DNA of 39,938 nucleotides from Rhodobiaceae bacterium (GCA_028278505.1 JANQEG010000119.1:1-39938), one strand, 5' to 3'. Positions 8,299 to 17,657 are shown, counted from the stretch's first letter. Translations and numbers: made by a program. The notes: generated by a model from the sequence alone, not told the origin.

Positions 8299-9875
8299 CG
8301 GTTTTCCCGCCGGGCCACGTCGAACGCCAACACGCCGTCCCTGTATACAATACTGTGCACACCACCGATATCCGGCCGGAAATCGGGGAGAATCATGTCG
8401 ACGATGTCCTCGCGATAGCTCGTTTCGGTCAGCTCGACGATGCGCGCGATCCCTGCGGCGGCGCCGTATATGTCGAAGTCCTGGACCTGAAAGACCCGGT
8501 AATAGGCGCCATCGTCGACAAAGAACCCGCCATTGCGCGCCCGCCGGCTGTCGAACACGACCGGATTCCTGGGATGCGGCGTCCAGTTGTCGGCATCCGG
8601 TGCCCCGGCAAAGAAGATGTGCAGCTCCGAACTGTGGTCGCCGATGTCGGAAGTGTCGATATTGGTCATCATCCACCATAGGCCGTCGCGGCGGAAAAGC
8701 ACCGTATCGGCGGCCGAGACATCCGTCATGAGTATCTTGTGGAGGCGCCAGACGGTGGGGAATTCGACGCACTCATAAAGGCGGATGTCGCCGGCTTTAT
8801 GGCTTTCCGGGCACATGTAGATCGTGCCATCGACCTCGAACACGAACGGAAAGGAGAGGTGGAAATCTTCTTCGAGCACGGTCCCGAGGCGGCGCGCGCC
8901 GGTGCCCTCCAGGGCGTAGGCGGCGATATGCCCCTTCGCAGTCCGGTAGTCGAACTCCTCGACGAAGCACACATGGTCGTCGCCTTTTTTGAACAGGTGC
9001 GGATCGGCGAGAAACCGGCCGCGTTCATTCGGTATCTGATTGGCGGCGCCGAGATCGGCCTTCCGCCAATCATCGGTGGAAAGATAGGCGACCTGCCAGC
9101 GCCAGGCGCGCCCGCGCATATCGTCGAGGGCGTTGCGCAGAACGAGCGCGATCGTTTTTGCGAAATAGCTGACGATGTGCCCGCTCTCCGGCACGCGCCG
9201 GCCGGTCGTCGGCGGTGCGTCGGCGATGACCGGCGTGAACGTCCCCGTTTCCGCATAGGCCTCGATCAGGCGGTGCAGATGGAACGCGGTTTTGCGCATG
9301 AGCCGGAGGCAGTTCAGGAAATAAAGCGGCACCGTGGCAATATGGCCCTCTCTCAGTATCCGATCGGGGGCACTGTTGGTGCCGAGCCGGCAGATGCGGA
9401 AACCGGTCGCCGGCCGTCGCGCCTCGACGGCGAAAAACGCGCCAGTGGTGAGCGGTGTTTCCGTGTCGTCCGCACCGGTTACCGTCAGGATCACCGGCTC
9501 TTCGGGCCGGCGTTCATCATCGCGGAACGCATGTCCGGAGATGTCGACGATCAGGTCGATGTCCAGCCGCGTCGTGATATCGGCGATGTTCTTGCGGAGT
9601 TCATCGGGCGCCTCCACGGCCAGGGAAAGCCGTTCCAAATGTCTGGATCGCCGGCCGGAGGCAAGCAGCCTTCCGTATTTGCCGGAAAAACCGAGACCGA
9701 ATTTTTCAAGCCGTGTCAGTGCGGCAAACAGTAGTCCGGCGCGCGGCGAAGCGCGCGTCGCCTCAATCAGCGCGACCGGCAAATAAAGCCTCGATTGGCC
9801 GGCGACCGCGACCAGGCCGGCGACCAGATCGCGATCCATGGTGCCGTCGACAATGTATGCGACCCGAAGAACCAT
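8289..9875 (-). CDS. formyltransferase-like / GINT1-N-like fusion protein
   Basis: A protein of about 528 residues with two recognisable parts. Residues about 1-210 look like a degenerate formyltransferase-type Rossmann domain (VLRVAYIVDGTMDRDLVAG, IDLIVDISGH, ATGFRICRL, then a GHIATVPLYFLNCL segment), but the usual N-x-H-P catalytic region is not visible. Residues about 285-520 resemble the beta-propeller-like N-terminal domain of plant glucosamine inositolphosphorylceramide transferase GINT1: FLADPHLFKKGDDHVCFVEEF, SFPFVFEVDGTIYMCPES, then further blades with NPVVFDSRRARNGG. The GT64 catalytic domain of GINT1 is absent. Start is uncertain: ATG 9875 precedes the domain, with ATG 9929 or a TTG at 9971 possible. 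It lies between two GT4 genes and probably acts in glycan or glycolipid assembly. The family name is from memory of the motif pattern. Confidence 0.75.
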   Translation of the reverse strand: MVLRVAYIVDGTMDRDLVAGLVAVAGQSRLYLPVALIEATRASPRAGLLFAALTRLEKFGLGFSGKYGRLLASGRRSRHLERLSLAVEAPDELRKNIADITTRLDIDLIVDISGHAFRDDERRPEEPVILTVTGADDTETPLTTGAFFAVEARRPATGFRICRLGTNSAPDRILREGHIATVPLYFLNCLRLMRKTAFHLHRLIEAYAETGTFTPVIADAPPTTGRRVPESGHIVSYFAKTIALVLRNALDDMRGRAWRWQVAYLSTDDWRKADLGAANQIPNERGRFLADPHLFKKGDDHVCFVEEFDYRTAKGHIAAYALEGTGARRLGTVLEEDFHLSFPFVFEVDGTIYMCPESHKAGDIRLYECVEFPTVWRLHKILMTDVSAADTVLFRRDGLWWMMTNIDTSDIGDHSSELHIFFAGAPDADNWTPHPRNPVVFDSRRARNGGFFVDDGAYYRVFQVQDFDIYGAAAGIARIVELTETSYREDIVDMILPDFRPDIGGVHSIVYRDGVLAFDVARRENRWR

Positions 9876-9967
9876 AAGCTGTTTTGGTGTGTTGAAGCCC
9901 CTGCCGCCCGACGCTCTAACCTTTGCCATGTCCGGCGGCGAAATGCCATGTGCCGACCGCCGCCGGC

Positions 9968-11185
9968 TCAAGGATCGCTTTCGAGCCGCCGGTAGAGATC
10001 GAGCACGCGGCGGTGGTTGGTTTCCGGGTTGAAGCGTTCATGAACCCGCGCCTTTCCGGCCTCGGCCAGCCGCAGCGCCAGATCGCGGTCCCGCGCCAGC
10101 CGCGCCATCGCATCGGCGAGCGCTTCAGGGTCGCGTTCGCCGACGAGCAGGCCCGTCACCTCGTCCTCGACCAGTTCGGGAATGCCCGAGACCGCCGTCG
10201 AGACCACCGGCACCCGGTGCAGCAGCGCCTCGATGATCACCGTCGGGATGCCGTCGCGATCGTTCGAGGCGGCGATCACACACGGCATCACCACCATGTC
10301 GGCAGCCAGGAAGAGGTCGCCGACACGGTCATAGGAGACGTAGCCGGGAAAGGCGATGCGGTCGCCGAGCCCGAGCGCCTTGGCCTGGCGTTTGAGGGCG
10401 TCGCCGAGCGGCCCGTCGCCGGCAAAGGTGACCTCGACATCGATGCCGCGGTCGGCCAGGAGCCGGGTCGCTGTGATGAGCTGGTCAAAACCCTTCTTGG
10501 CGACGAACCGGCCGATCGCCAGCACCCGGACCGGCGGCGCCATCGCCACGATCGCGTCGCCCTTTGCCTCAAGCGGCACGCCGTTATAGGTGAGTTCGAA
10601 TTTCGAAGGCTCGGCGCCGGAGAGGTCCCGGAGGTGGGTGACATTGGCGCCGGTCTCGCAGCGGACCAAGGCCGCCTCGCGGATCTTGTCGAGGATCAGG
10701 GCGTCGGGCGGATAGATGTCCCAGGCCCGGGCGGTGAAGGTGAAGGGCCGGCCGGTGAGCCTTGCCGCAACCCAGGCCGCGGTCGCCGGCCCGCCCGCCC
10801 AGGGCGCGTGAATATGCTGAATGCCCGCATCGGCGAAACGGCGGGCGAGATGAAATCCGGCGAGAAACGCCCAAAGATTCTCCGCGGTCTTTTCGGCCCC
10901 GCGCCAGCGCCGGAACAGCGCATCGCGAAAGAGCCGGCCGACCGTCGCCGGTTTGCGGAACAGCCAGAAGAGCATGGATGCCAGCATTGCCGGCAATGCC
11001 CGGACGCCGAGCCGCTCCACATCGTCGGCGACCTCCGCCATTTCCTCAGAGAGGTCCCGGCGCCACGGTCCGTAAAGCGAATAGACCTGCAAGGGCAGGC
11101 CGAAGCGCTGCAGGTTCATCACCTCGCGGAAGATGAAGGTTTCCGTCGGCTTGGGAAACCAGAGCAGGATGTACGCGGTACGCAT
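9968..11185 (-). CDS. GT4 family glycosyltransferase
   Basis: A 405-residue GT-B enzyme. It begins RTAYILLWFPKPTETFIFRE, the TETFI-type opening common in exopolysaccharide glycosyltransferases, has ARAWDIYPPD mid-domain, FAGDGPLGDAL, and the donor motif NDRDGIPTVIIEALLHRVPVV, followed by GIPELVEDEVTGLLV. The ATG at 11185 lies 30 bases after the stop of the radical SAM gene, so they are probably one transcript. The specific sugar cannot be assigned, but the DGIPTVIIEA variant is typical of colanic-acid WcaL-like or AmsK-like enzymes (family knowledge). Confidence 0.93.
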   Translation of the reverse strand: MRTAYILLWFPKPTETFIFREVMNLQRFGLPLQVYSLYGPWRRDLSEEMAEVADDVERLGVRALPAMLASMLFWLFRKPATVGRLFRDALFRRWRGAEKTAENLWAFLAGFHLARRFADAGIQHIHAPWAGGPATAAWVAARLTGRPFTFTARAWDIYPPDALILDKIREAALVRCETGANVTHLRDLSGAEPSKFELTYNGVPLEAKGDAIVAMAPPVRVLAIGRFVAKKGFDQLITATRLLADRGIDVEVTFAGDGPLGDALKRQAKALGLGDRIAFPGYVSYDRVGDLFLAADMVVMPCVIAASNDRDGIPTVIIEALLHRVPVVSTAVSGIPELVEDEVTGLLVGERDPEALADAMARLARDRDLALRLAEAGKARVHERFNPETNHRRVLDLYRRLESDP

Positions 11186-11215
11186 GACGCTTCGATTCGG
11201 GTGGCGGGTGCGGGA

Positions 11216-12424
11216 TCAGTTGCCCATCAGCCCGCAGCACCTCGTGCACACCGGCATCAGTCCCTCACTGGAGACGCTGCAGCGGAACTTGCGGTATTTG
11301 TCGCTGTTCCACAGCGCCGTGATGGTGTCGGTCTTGACGTTGCCGACCACATAGTCGTGATAGTCGCGGCACGGCGACATGTCGCCATTGGCATTGATCT
11401 CGACGGCCCGATAGATCGACGTGCAGCGGTCATGGCCGAAGGTTGCGTCGTGGTCGGTGTAATAGCGTTCCAGATCGGCGGCCGAGGTCAAATGCGGCAG
11501 GATCAGCACGCTCGGCCCCTTGCGCGAGACGGCGCGCCGGCTGAGCTCGGTGAGCTGGTGCGACAGCGCCGTGAAATCATTCGGCCGCCAGCCGCCGATC
11601 CAGCCGAGATGGCGGTCCGGCGTGAAGCCGAAACGGCGGGCGAAATCGGCCGAATGCCGCGCCGCCGAGTCCTCGTCGATCCACCAGGCCAGATAGAACA
11701 CCAGCACCTCGAGCTTGTCGGCAAACGCCTCGTAGACGTCGATCAGATGATCGGCATTGCGCTGGTTGATGGTGCACAGGCCGGCGAGCATGGGCAGGCG
11801 CGCGCCCTTTTTCTCGCGTTCGTTGCGGAGCGCGTCGAGCGCCCCCATCACGATCTTGAAATTGTCCATCGATGCGCCGACGCCCGGCCGGCAGGCATTG
11901 TGAATCTTTGCGTTCGGCCCGTCGATCGACAATTGCGCCAGATAGAGCGGCGCATCGACGAGCGCGGCCGCATTGGCGGCAACGCGCGAGCCGTTGGTGG
12001 CGATCGTCGTCGGCATGCCGCGCCGCGCCGCCGCGCCGATCAGATCGATAGCGCCGGGATAGAGCATCGGCTCGCCGCCCCATAAGTAGAGCACCGGCCG
12101 GTGGCCATTGTCGGCGAGATCGCCGATCAGGTGCAGATAGCGCTCGACCGGCACCTCGTCGCGCGCCAGTTGCTTCAGCGACTGATCGAGCAGATAGCCG
12201 TTGTCGCCCCATTGGCCGCAGGTGTGGCAGCGCAGATTGCAGCGGTCGGTGATGCGCACGCTGACGTGGCGAATGGCGGCGCCGCGGCCATCGGCGGGAA
12301 CGCGCCTGTCGAGCATCAGCCGGCTCAATATGAGCTTGGTGGTCTCGAACGAATAGCGCGGCCGGTCGAGGAAGGTCGGCGCGAGCTTGAAAAGACTGGC
12401 TGCCTGGAAGGCTATGGTCGACAT
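11216..12424 (-). CDS. radical SAM/SPASM-type protein
   Basis: A 402-residue enzyme with the radical SAM cluster motif C62-NLR-C66-HT-C69, preceded by HVSVRITDR. It has YLWGGEPMLYPG for the GGE motif that binds S-adenosylmethionine, and TTIATNGSR for the following strand. The C-terminus is cysteine-rich (C...SPC...C...C..CC) as in SPASM/twitch domains with an auxiliary iron-sulfur cluster. Such proteins modify peptides, alcohols or sugars; the substrate here is unknown. The start ATG 12424 gives the right N-terminal length. It is first in a block of four glycan genes and is transcribed away from galE across a 260-base gap. A role in modifying a sugar or the glycan acceptor is inference. Confidence 0.85.
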   Translation of the reverse strand: MSTIAFQAASLFKLAPTFLDRPRYSFETTKLILSRLMLDRRVPADGRGAAIRHVSVRITDRCNLRCHTCGQWGDNGYLLDQSLKQLARDEVPVERYLHLIGDLADNGHRPVLYLWGGEPMLYPGAIDLIGAAARRGMPTTIATNGSRVAANAAALVDAPLYLAQLSIDGPNAKIHNACRPGVGASMDNFKIVMGALDALRNEREKKGARLPMLAGLCTINQRNADHLIDVYEAFADKLEVLVFYLAWWIDEDSAARHSADFARRFGFTPDRHLGWIGGWRPNDFTALSHQLTELSRRAVSRKGPSVLILPHLTSAADLERYYTDHDATFGHDRCTSIYRAVEINANGDMSPCRDYHDYVVGNVKTDTITALWNSDKYRKFRCSVSSEGLMPVCTRCCGLMGN

Positions 12425-12684
12425 TTTATTGAACTTACCCCACTGTCCGGGCCGGCACGCGTTTGGCCCGGAGCCCCCGGCGCATCGACTGATAGTGCGG
12501 GAGGCGCAAAAAATCCACCCTGCAGCGTCGACAACGCCGTCACACTGCTGCTGTTTAAAGCGCCCGGGCGCCGCTGGCAATTGCCGGCCAGCCACGGGAC
12601 TATACCGGAATTGATCGCGGGCGGAACGATACGTTCGAATAGTCGGTGGAAACCGGTTGGAAAATAAGAGCGGGGGAGAGATCG

Positions 12685-13674
12685 ATGACGGCAACGGTCC
12701 TTGTCACCGGCGGCGCCGGCTATATCGGCGCACACACCTGCAAGGCGCTGGCGGCCGCCGACATCCGGCCCGTCGTCTTCGACAATCTCAGCACCGGCCA
12801 CGCCGACTTCGTCAAATGGGGTCCGCTGATCACCGGCGATATCCGCGATCGCGCCGCTGTCGAAAACGCGCTGACGGCAAGCGGCGCCGAGGCGGTGATG
12901 CACTTCGCCGCCTGCGCCGAGGTCGGCGAATCCGTCCTCGATCCGCTGAAATACTACGACAACAATGTCGCCGGCACGCTGTCGCTGCTGGCCGCCATGG
13001 GCGATGCCGGCTGCAGCCGGATCGTCTTTTCCGGATCCTGCTCGGTCTACGGCGAGGTGACCGATATCCCGATCCGCGAAACGATTCCGGCCGCGCCGAT
13101 CAACCCTTACGCCCGGTCGAAATGGATGATCGAGCAGGCGCTGGCGGATTTCGGCAACGCCTATAGCCTCCGTTCGGTCACGCTCAGATATTTCAATGCC
13201 TGCGGCGCCGATCCCGAGGGCGAAATCGGCGAGCGTCATGATCCCGAAAGCCATCTGATCCCGCGCGCCATGCTGGCGCTGCTCGGCCGCGTATCCGATT
13301 TCACCGTGTTCGGAAGCGATTTCGCAACGCCCGACGGAACGCCGATCCGCGACTATGTCCACGTCACCGATCTCGCCGCAGCCCATGTCGACGCCCTGCG
13401 CCTGCTTGAGCGCGGCCATCCGGGCGGCACCTTCAACCTCGGCACCGGCACCGGCCATTCGGTGCGCCAGGTGCTCGATGCGATCGCGGCCGAGGCCGGC
13501 CGGGAATTGCCGGCGATAACCGGCGGCCGCCGGCCGGGCGATCCGACCGCGCTGGTGGCCGATCCGGCACACGCCCGCGAGGTGCTCGGGTTTCAGCCGC
13601 GCTATTCCGATCTGGCGACGATCGTCAGAACCGCCTGGGCCTGGCATTGCCGCGAGGTTGGCGGCGGCCGGTGA
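12685..13674 (+). CDS. galE: UDP-glucose 4-epimerase (GalE family)
   Basis: A 329-residue extended short-chain dehydrogenase that interconverts UDP-glucose and UDP-galactose (or the GlcNAc forms). It shows VLVTGGAGYIGAHTC for NAD binding, the catalytic SGSCSVYG and YxxxK in NPYARSKWM, then RYFNACGADPEGEIGE, ESHLIPRAML and GTPIRDYVHVTDLA, which are the GalE landmarks. The start ATG 12685 has GGGGGAGAG four bases upstream. It is convergent with the MJ1255-like glycosyltransferase only 11 bases away and divergent from the radical SAM gene. It presumably supplies UDP-galactose or UDP-GalNAc to the surrounding glycosyltransferases. Confidence 0.95.
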   Translation: MTATVLVTGGAGYIGAHTCKALAAADIRPVVFDNLSTGHADFVKWGPLITGDIRDRAAVENALTASGAEAVMHFAACAEVGESVLDPLKYYDNNVAGTLSLLAAMGDAGCSRIVFSGSCSVYGEVTDIPIRETIPAAPINPYARSKWMIEQALADFGNAYSLRSVTLRYFNACGADPEGEIGERHDPESHLIPRAMLALLGRVSDFTVFGSDFATPDGTPIRDYVHVTDLAAAHVDALRLLERGHPGGTFNLGTGTGHSVRQVLDAIAAEAGRELPAITGGRRPGDPTALVADPAHAREVLGFQPRYSDLATIVRTAWAWHCREVGGGR

Positions 13675-13685
13675 ACGCCGGAGCG

Positions 13686-14726
13686 TCAATCCGCGCCGCG
13701 GATCATCTCGTCGAGCCGGCCGGCAATCGTCTGCTGCGACCACGGGCGGTAGTGCGCAAGCCGCTCGCGATAGCGATCGAGGTCGGCCTCGAACCGGTCG
13801 ATCGACGCGGTTGCCGCGCGAATGTCGCCGAAGGCGCCATAGCCGGTTTCCCGGAGCTGCCAGGCGTTGAAGTATTGCTCGTACTCGAAGCCGATCGGAA
13901 ACGCGATGAGCGGCTTGCGGAAGTGCAGCGCCTCGGAGATGAGGTTGTGGCCGCCATGGGAGACGACGTAGGCGGCGCCGGTGAGATCGGCCAGGAAGCC
14001 GTCGGTCGAATGATGCCGGAACGAGAGATTGCCCTCCTCGCCGTCAATGCCCAGCCCGTAGATGACGAAACGGCGCCTGCGGCCGGCGAATATCCGCCGG
14101 ACCTGCGCCCGCGGCAGGCCGTAGAGATAGACCACGGCATGATCGCCGTCGGCCGGCGTGACGGCGTCGAGATCGCGGCGCACCACCGGCGGATAGACCT
14201 CGGTGATCGCCGGATCGATCGGCTCCAGCGGCGCGAACGAAACGACCATGTAGCGGCTCGCGGCCATGTAGAGGCCGCGCAGGATGGCAAAGGCGAGCGC
14301 CCGCGACGCCGGACGGCCGGGCGGGACCGGATAGCGGCAATTGGTCAGCGCATGATGCCGGTCGATGCTGATGCACGGCCGCCCGAGCCGTCGCGCCGCC
14401 CGCGGCAGAAAGTACTCGTAGTCGGTGACGATCAGGTCGGGATCGAATTCGCGGATAAGGCCTTCGAGCCGTGCCAGTGTCCGATATCCGCTGACGAAGC
14501 CTTTGGCTACGCCCGAAGCCGTTGCGATCAGGTCCAGCCGTCCGCGGCGCAGTTCGGTCCCGATCATCGGCGAGCGCTCAAATGCATAGCCGTGCCGGAT
14601 GACCTCCTCGGCGCGGCCGTCGCCGACGAAGACGATTTCGTGGTCGGGAAGCTGTCGGGCGATCGCGATCGAGCGCGCAAGGTGGCCGCCCCGGTCGCCC
14701 AACACGCCGTAGAGAATACGCCCCAT
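13686..14726 (-). CDS. MJ1255/MurG-like glycosyltransferase
   Basis: A 346-residue GT-B protein of the MJ1255-like group, distantly related to MurG and GT28. It opens RILYGVLGDRGGHLARSIAI, with the glycine-rich G-x-GH loop that grips the acceptor. It has LIVTDYEYFLPRAAR, and the donor half carries YVVSHGGHNLISEALHFRKPLIAFPI with the conserved HGGHN motif, then EYEQYFNAWQL. It follows the alpha-oxoamine synthase gene by 6 bases, so the two are likely translated from one message. That pairing hints that the sugar is put on the amino-alcohol lipid made by its neighbour, which is inference. Confidence 0.88.
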   Translation of the reverse strand: MGRILYGVLGDRGGHLARSIAIARQLPDHEIVFVGDGRAEEVIRHGYAFERSPMIGTELRRGRLDLIATASGVAKGFVSGYRTLARLEGLIREFDPDLIVTDYEYFLPRAARRLGRPCISIDRHHALTNCRYPVPPGRPASRALAFAILRGLYMAASRYMVVSFAPLEPIDPAITEVYPPVVRRDLDAVTPADGDHAVVYLYGLPRAQVRRIFAGRRRRFVIYGLGIDGEEGNLSFRHHSTDGFLADLTGAAYVVSHGGHNLISEALHFRKPLIAFPIGFEYEQYFNAWQLRETGYGAFGDIRAATASIDRFEADLDRYRERLAHYRPWSQQTIAGRLDEMIRGAD

Positions 14727-14732
14727 GATGGT

Positions 14733-15989
14733 TCAGGGCTGTACGGTGTTGGCCAGTTCGGCGGCCGCGCCGGAGGATTGGTTTTTGGTGTCGAACGGTG
14801 CGGTTGCCCGCGCCAGCACCGAAATCGCCAGATCGATGTCCTCATGGCTGTGTTCGGCCGAGATGAAGAACCTGATCCGCGGCGTGTCCCTGGGCACGCC
14901 GACCTGGATGATCGGCGGCGCGTATATGCCGGCGTCCATCAGTTCGGAGGCGGCCGCCATCGTTGCCGCCGGTTTCGGAAAAAGGACCGGCACGACGGCG
15001 CGCCCGATCGCATTTCCGGTGTCGAAACCCGCTTCCGATGCCCGCGACATGAAATACCGGGTCCGTTCGGCGAGCTGCTTCACGCGCCAGGCCTCGCTCC
15101 GGGCGAGTTCGACCGCCGTCAACGCCGCCGCAGCGACCATGGGCGGCATGCCGACGCTGAAGATGAAGCCCGGCAGGCCGAAGCGCAGCAGGTCGACCAC
15201 CTGGCGTTTGGCCGCGATGAATCCGCCGCAGGAGACGAACGCCTTGGACAGGGTGCCGATGACCAGATCGACCCGCTCCGGGTCGGCGCCGAAATGCTCG
15301 CAGATGCCGCGCCCGGTCTCGCCGAGCACGCCGTGCGAATGCGCCTCGTCGATCATCAGCCAGGCGTCGTGCTTCTCCTTGAGGTCGAGCAGCGCCGGCA
15401 GGTCGGGCACGTCGCCGTCCATGCTGTAGAGGCCTTCGACGACGATCAGGCAGTGGCTGTGCGCGGCGCGGTGGGCGTCCAGGATTTCGGCCAGATGATC
15501 GAGATCGTTGTGGCGGAACTTCTCGCACCGTGCGCGGCTGCATTTGGCGCCGTTGGCGATGCTCGCATGGGACAGCTCGTCGATGATCAGAAGGTCGTTC
15601 GGCCCGAGCAGATGGGCGAGCAGCGAGGCGTTGGCCAGATAGCCGCTGACCAGCGCCAGCGAATCCTCGGTGCCGCAGAAGCTGGCGAGCTCGCGTTCGA
15701 GCGCCCGATGGATCGAGCGCTCGCCGCCGACGATGCGCGAGGCCAGCGCGCCGGTGCCGAAGCGCTCCAGCGCCGCCTCCGCCGCGCCCAGGATCTGCGG
15801 ATGGCGCGACAGGCCGAGATAGTCGTAATTGGCGAAGCTGATGAACGGTTTTCCGGTTTCCGCCGCGGCCGCACGTGCCTCGTCGAGCGAAAGGAAGTAG
15901 GGACTGTTTTCGATGCCGACCAATTGACCGGCTCCGAGACGGAGAAGCCGTTCGGCGTAGGCGGTCAATGAATGTGGATTATCGGCCAT
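14733..15989 (-). CDS. alpha-oxoamine synthase (serine palmitoyltransferase-like)
   Basis: A 418-residue pyridoxal-phosphate enzyme of the BioF/KBL/SPT family, which condenses an amino acid with an acyl thioester and releases CO2. Seen are FANYDYLGLSRHP, GTGALASRIVGGERSIHRALE, the aspartate motif DEAHSHG (about 214-220) and the lysine that binds the cofactor in GTLSKAF (Lys249). The ribosome site AAGGAAATC lies at good spacing before ATG 15989. It is not next to biotin genes; its neighbours are a glycosyltransferase, a dehydrogenase and a GT21-like enzyme, so serine or alanine plus acyl-ACP/CoA is a better guess than biotin synthesis. Substrates cannot be read from the sequence; BioF-like or capsule-modifying roles remain possible. 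Confidence 0.88.
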   Translation of the reverse strand: MADNPHSLTAYAERLLRLGAGQLVGIENSPYFLSLDEARAAAAETGKPFISFANYDYLGLSRHPQILGAAEAALERFGTGALASRIVGGERSIHRALERELASFCGTEDSLALVSGYLANASLLAHLLGPNDLLIIDELSHASIANGAKCSRARCEKFRHNDLDHLAEILDAHRAAHSHCLIVVEGLYSMDGDVPDLPALLDLKEKHDAWLMIDEAHSHGVLGETGRGICEHFGADPERVDLVIGTLSKAFVSCGGFIAAKRQVVDLLRFGLPGFIFSVGMPPMVAAAALTAVELARSEAWRVKQLAERTRYFMSRASEAGFDTGNAIGRAVVPVLFPKPAATMAAASELMDAGIYAPPIIQVGVPRDTPRIRFFISAEHSHEDIDLAISVLARATAPFDTKNQSSGAAAELANTVQP

Positions 15990-16013
15990 ACGGGATTTCC
16001 TTTACTCCACGCT

Positions 16014-16335
16014 CTAGCCTAGCATCAATCGAACGGCTGCCGGTTTTGTCAATTTCCCTGTGATCTCTACCGCGAACGGCGCCGACTGCGAAGCGGACGT
16101 TTTCAACGGTTCTTGATCTCCCGAAAAGGATTGCTGCCGGCGGCGGATCGAAATCCTCGACTTCGACCGCCAAGGTATATGCGCCGGGCTTGGGCGACGC
16201 GAACGCGACGGTTGCGACATTTTTGCCCGGGCCGATGTCGATCGCCGCGTCGCCGTTTCCGCCGGCAGTGGTCCAGGCGCCCGTGTCGAGCGCCTTTGCC
16301 GGATTTTTCGCCCTGATGACGATGTCGTCGTTCAT
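16014..16335 (-). pseudogene. small beta-rich protein gene with apparent 1-base frameshift
   Basis: From ATG 16335 a frame reads MNDDIVIRAKNPAKAL... with clear GC-rich third positions as far as AAILFG (about 16128). Beyond this, the same frame uses AGA, AGG and CTA codons that are rare here, while the frame shifted by one base reads QSAPFAVEITGKLTKP and stops at TAG 16014 with much better codon use. Removing one G near 16125 would join them into a protein of about 107 residues rich in beta strands. It sits just upstream of the alpha-oxoamine synthase. It could be a sequencing error, a broken gene, or a real overlapping frame that ends at 15979. The function is unknown. Confidence 0.5.
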
Positions 16336-16621
16336 ATGCCCCCCCGTGCGCCGTGCCGGCGATCGGTTTGCCTCCGCCGCCGGCATGACCACTCGATTTA
16401 ATCGAACTGAACGGTTACGTCTATAAACCGAACCGGAGTTTCTGGTCCGCGGGTCGTCTGACCCGACCATCGCCGAGGCCCTCATCGGCTGTTACCGCAA
16501 GCCGACGAAGGCGGTGAAGGGCAGATTGGACCGGTCGTCACGGCGGCGATTTTTCTGGCCGTCGCGGCGCACCCTCGCCACAATACGATCCGTCACGGAC
16601 AAGACGGACCTCGAATTCTGA

Positions 16622-17488
16622 ATGACGATCGGCGGATCGCAAGCTGAGTCCCGCTCCGGCCAATCCGGAAACCGGCGGCAGACCGTGCTCATCACCGGCG
16701 CCTCCAGCGGCATCGGCCGAGCGCTGGCGATCGACTATGCCGCACCGGACCAGAAACTCATCCTGATCGGGCGCAATCCTGAGCGCCTTGCCGAGGTCGC
16801 GGCCGCCTGCGCTGAAAAGGGCGCCGACGTGACCGAAGCGGCCATCGACGTCCGCGACCGCAAGGAACTGGCCGAGTTCATCCTCGGGATCGACCGCGAG
16901 ACGCCGATCGACCTTGTGATCGCCGGCGCCGGCATCACCGGCGGCATCGGCCGCGACCGCCCTTTCGAGACCCCGGAAGCGGTGCGGGCCTTGCTGGCCA
17001 CCAATCTCGTCGGCGCCATTAACACGGTGGAGCCGCTCTTACGGCCGATGGCGGCGCGGCGGCGCGGCCGCATCGCCCTCATCGGCTCGGTCTCGGGCCT
17101 GCGCGGCATGCCCTATTCGCCGGCCTATAACGCCTCCAAGGCGGCGATCCATTCTTATGCGGACTCGATCCGCGGCACGCTTTCCCGCGCCAATGTCGGC
17201 GTGTCCCTGGTGATCGCCGGCTTTGTGAACACGCCGCTCAATGCCGAGATGGACTGCCCGAAGCCGCTCGCGGTCAGCGCCGAAAGGGCGGCGCGGACCA
17301 TCCGCCGCGGGCTCGATCGCGGCCGGCCGGTCATCGCGTTCCCGCGGCTGCTCGTCTTTGGGACACGGCTGCTGCCGCTGCTGCCGCGGTTTCTCGTCGA
17401 TCGGGTGATGACGGCGATTGCCGTCGAAATCCCCGAAACCGCCGACCGGCTTCCGGAGGACGGGGGGAAGGGTCCGGGATCCGAATAA
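16622..17488 (+). CDS. short-chain dehydrogenase/reductase
   Basis: A 288-residue classical SDR. The cofactor loop TGASSGIGR is at about residues 25-33, AGAGITGG follows at about 101-108, the catalytic serine is in IGSVSG (about 154-159), and the active YxxxK is Y169-NAS-K173. The C-terminal region has hydrophobic leucine-rich stretches (LLVFGTRLLPLLPRFLVDRV) that could bind a membrane or lipid substrate. The NADP-dependent reduction of a 3-keto group would fit after the alpha-oxoamine synthase step, giving an amino alcohol like sphinganine; this is inference from location and the lipophilic tail. The start ATG 16622 is accepted although its ribosome site is weak. Confidence 0.9.
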   Translation: MTIGGSQAESRSGQSGNRRQTVLITGASSGIGRALAIDYAAPDQKLILIGRNPERLAEVAAACAEKGADVTEAAIDVRDRKELAEFILGIDRETPIDLVIAGAGITGGIGRDRPFETPEAVRALLATNLVGAINTVEPLLRPMAARRRGRIALIGSVSGLRGMPYSPAYNASKAAIHSYADSIRGTLSRANVGVSLVIAGFVNTPLNAEMDCPKPLAVSAERAARTIRRGLDRGRPVIAFPRLLVFGTRLLPLLPRFLVDRVMTAIAVEIPETADRLPEDGGKGPGSE

Positions 17489-17657
17489 CACAAAGAAAAT
17501 AAACGCCGACCCACGAACCCGAGGATTGGTGATATTCCCCGTCGTCTTCACCTCATTTGGATTTTTGTTTTCGCGGCAGCATCTCTGATGCGTGCAGTGA
17601 CGATTGCGACGCGGTTGTGGGTGGCGTCGTCATAAAGCGCTGAGTTTGCGGCTGGTT

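Noticed and set aside
9923..12085. 720-codon plus-strand open frame
   Set aside because: It runs antisense to a GT4 gene and the radical SAM gene, both with clear motifs. The composition is that of an antisense shadow.
13647..15971. 774-codon plus-strand open frame
   Set aside because: Antisense to the MJ1255-like and alpha-oxoamine synthase genes, which have complete motif sets.
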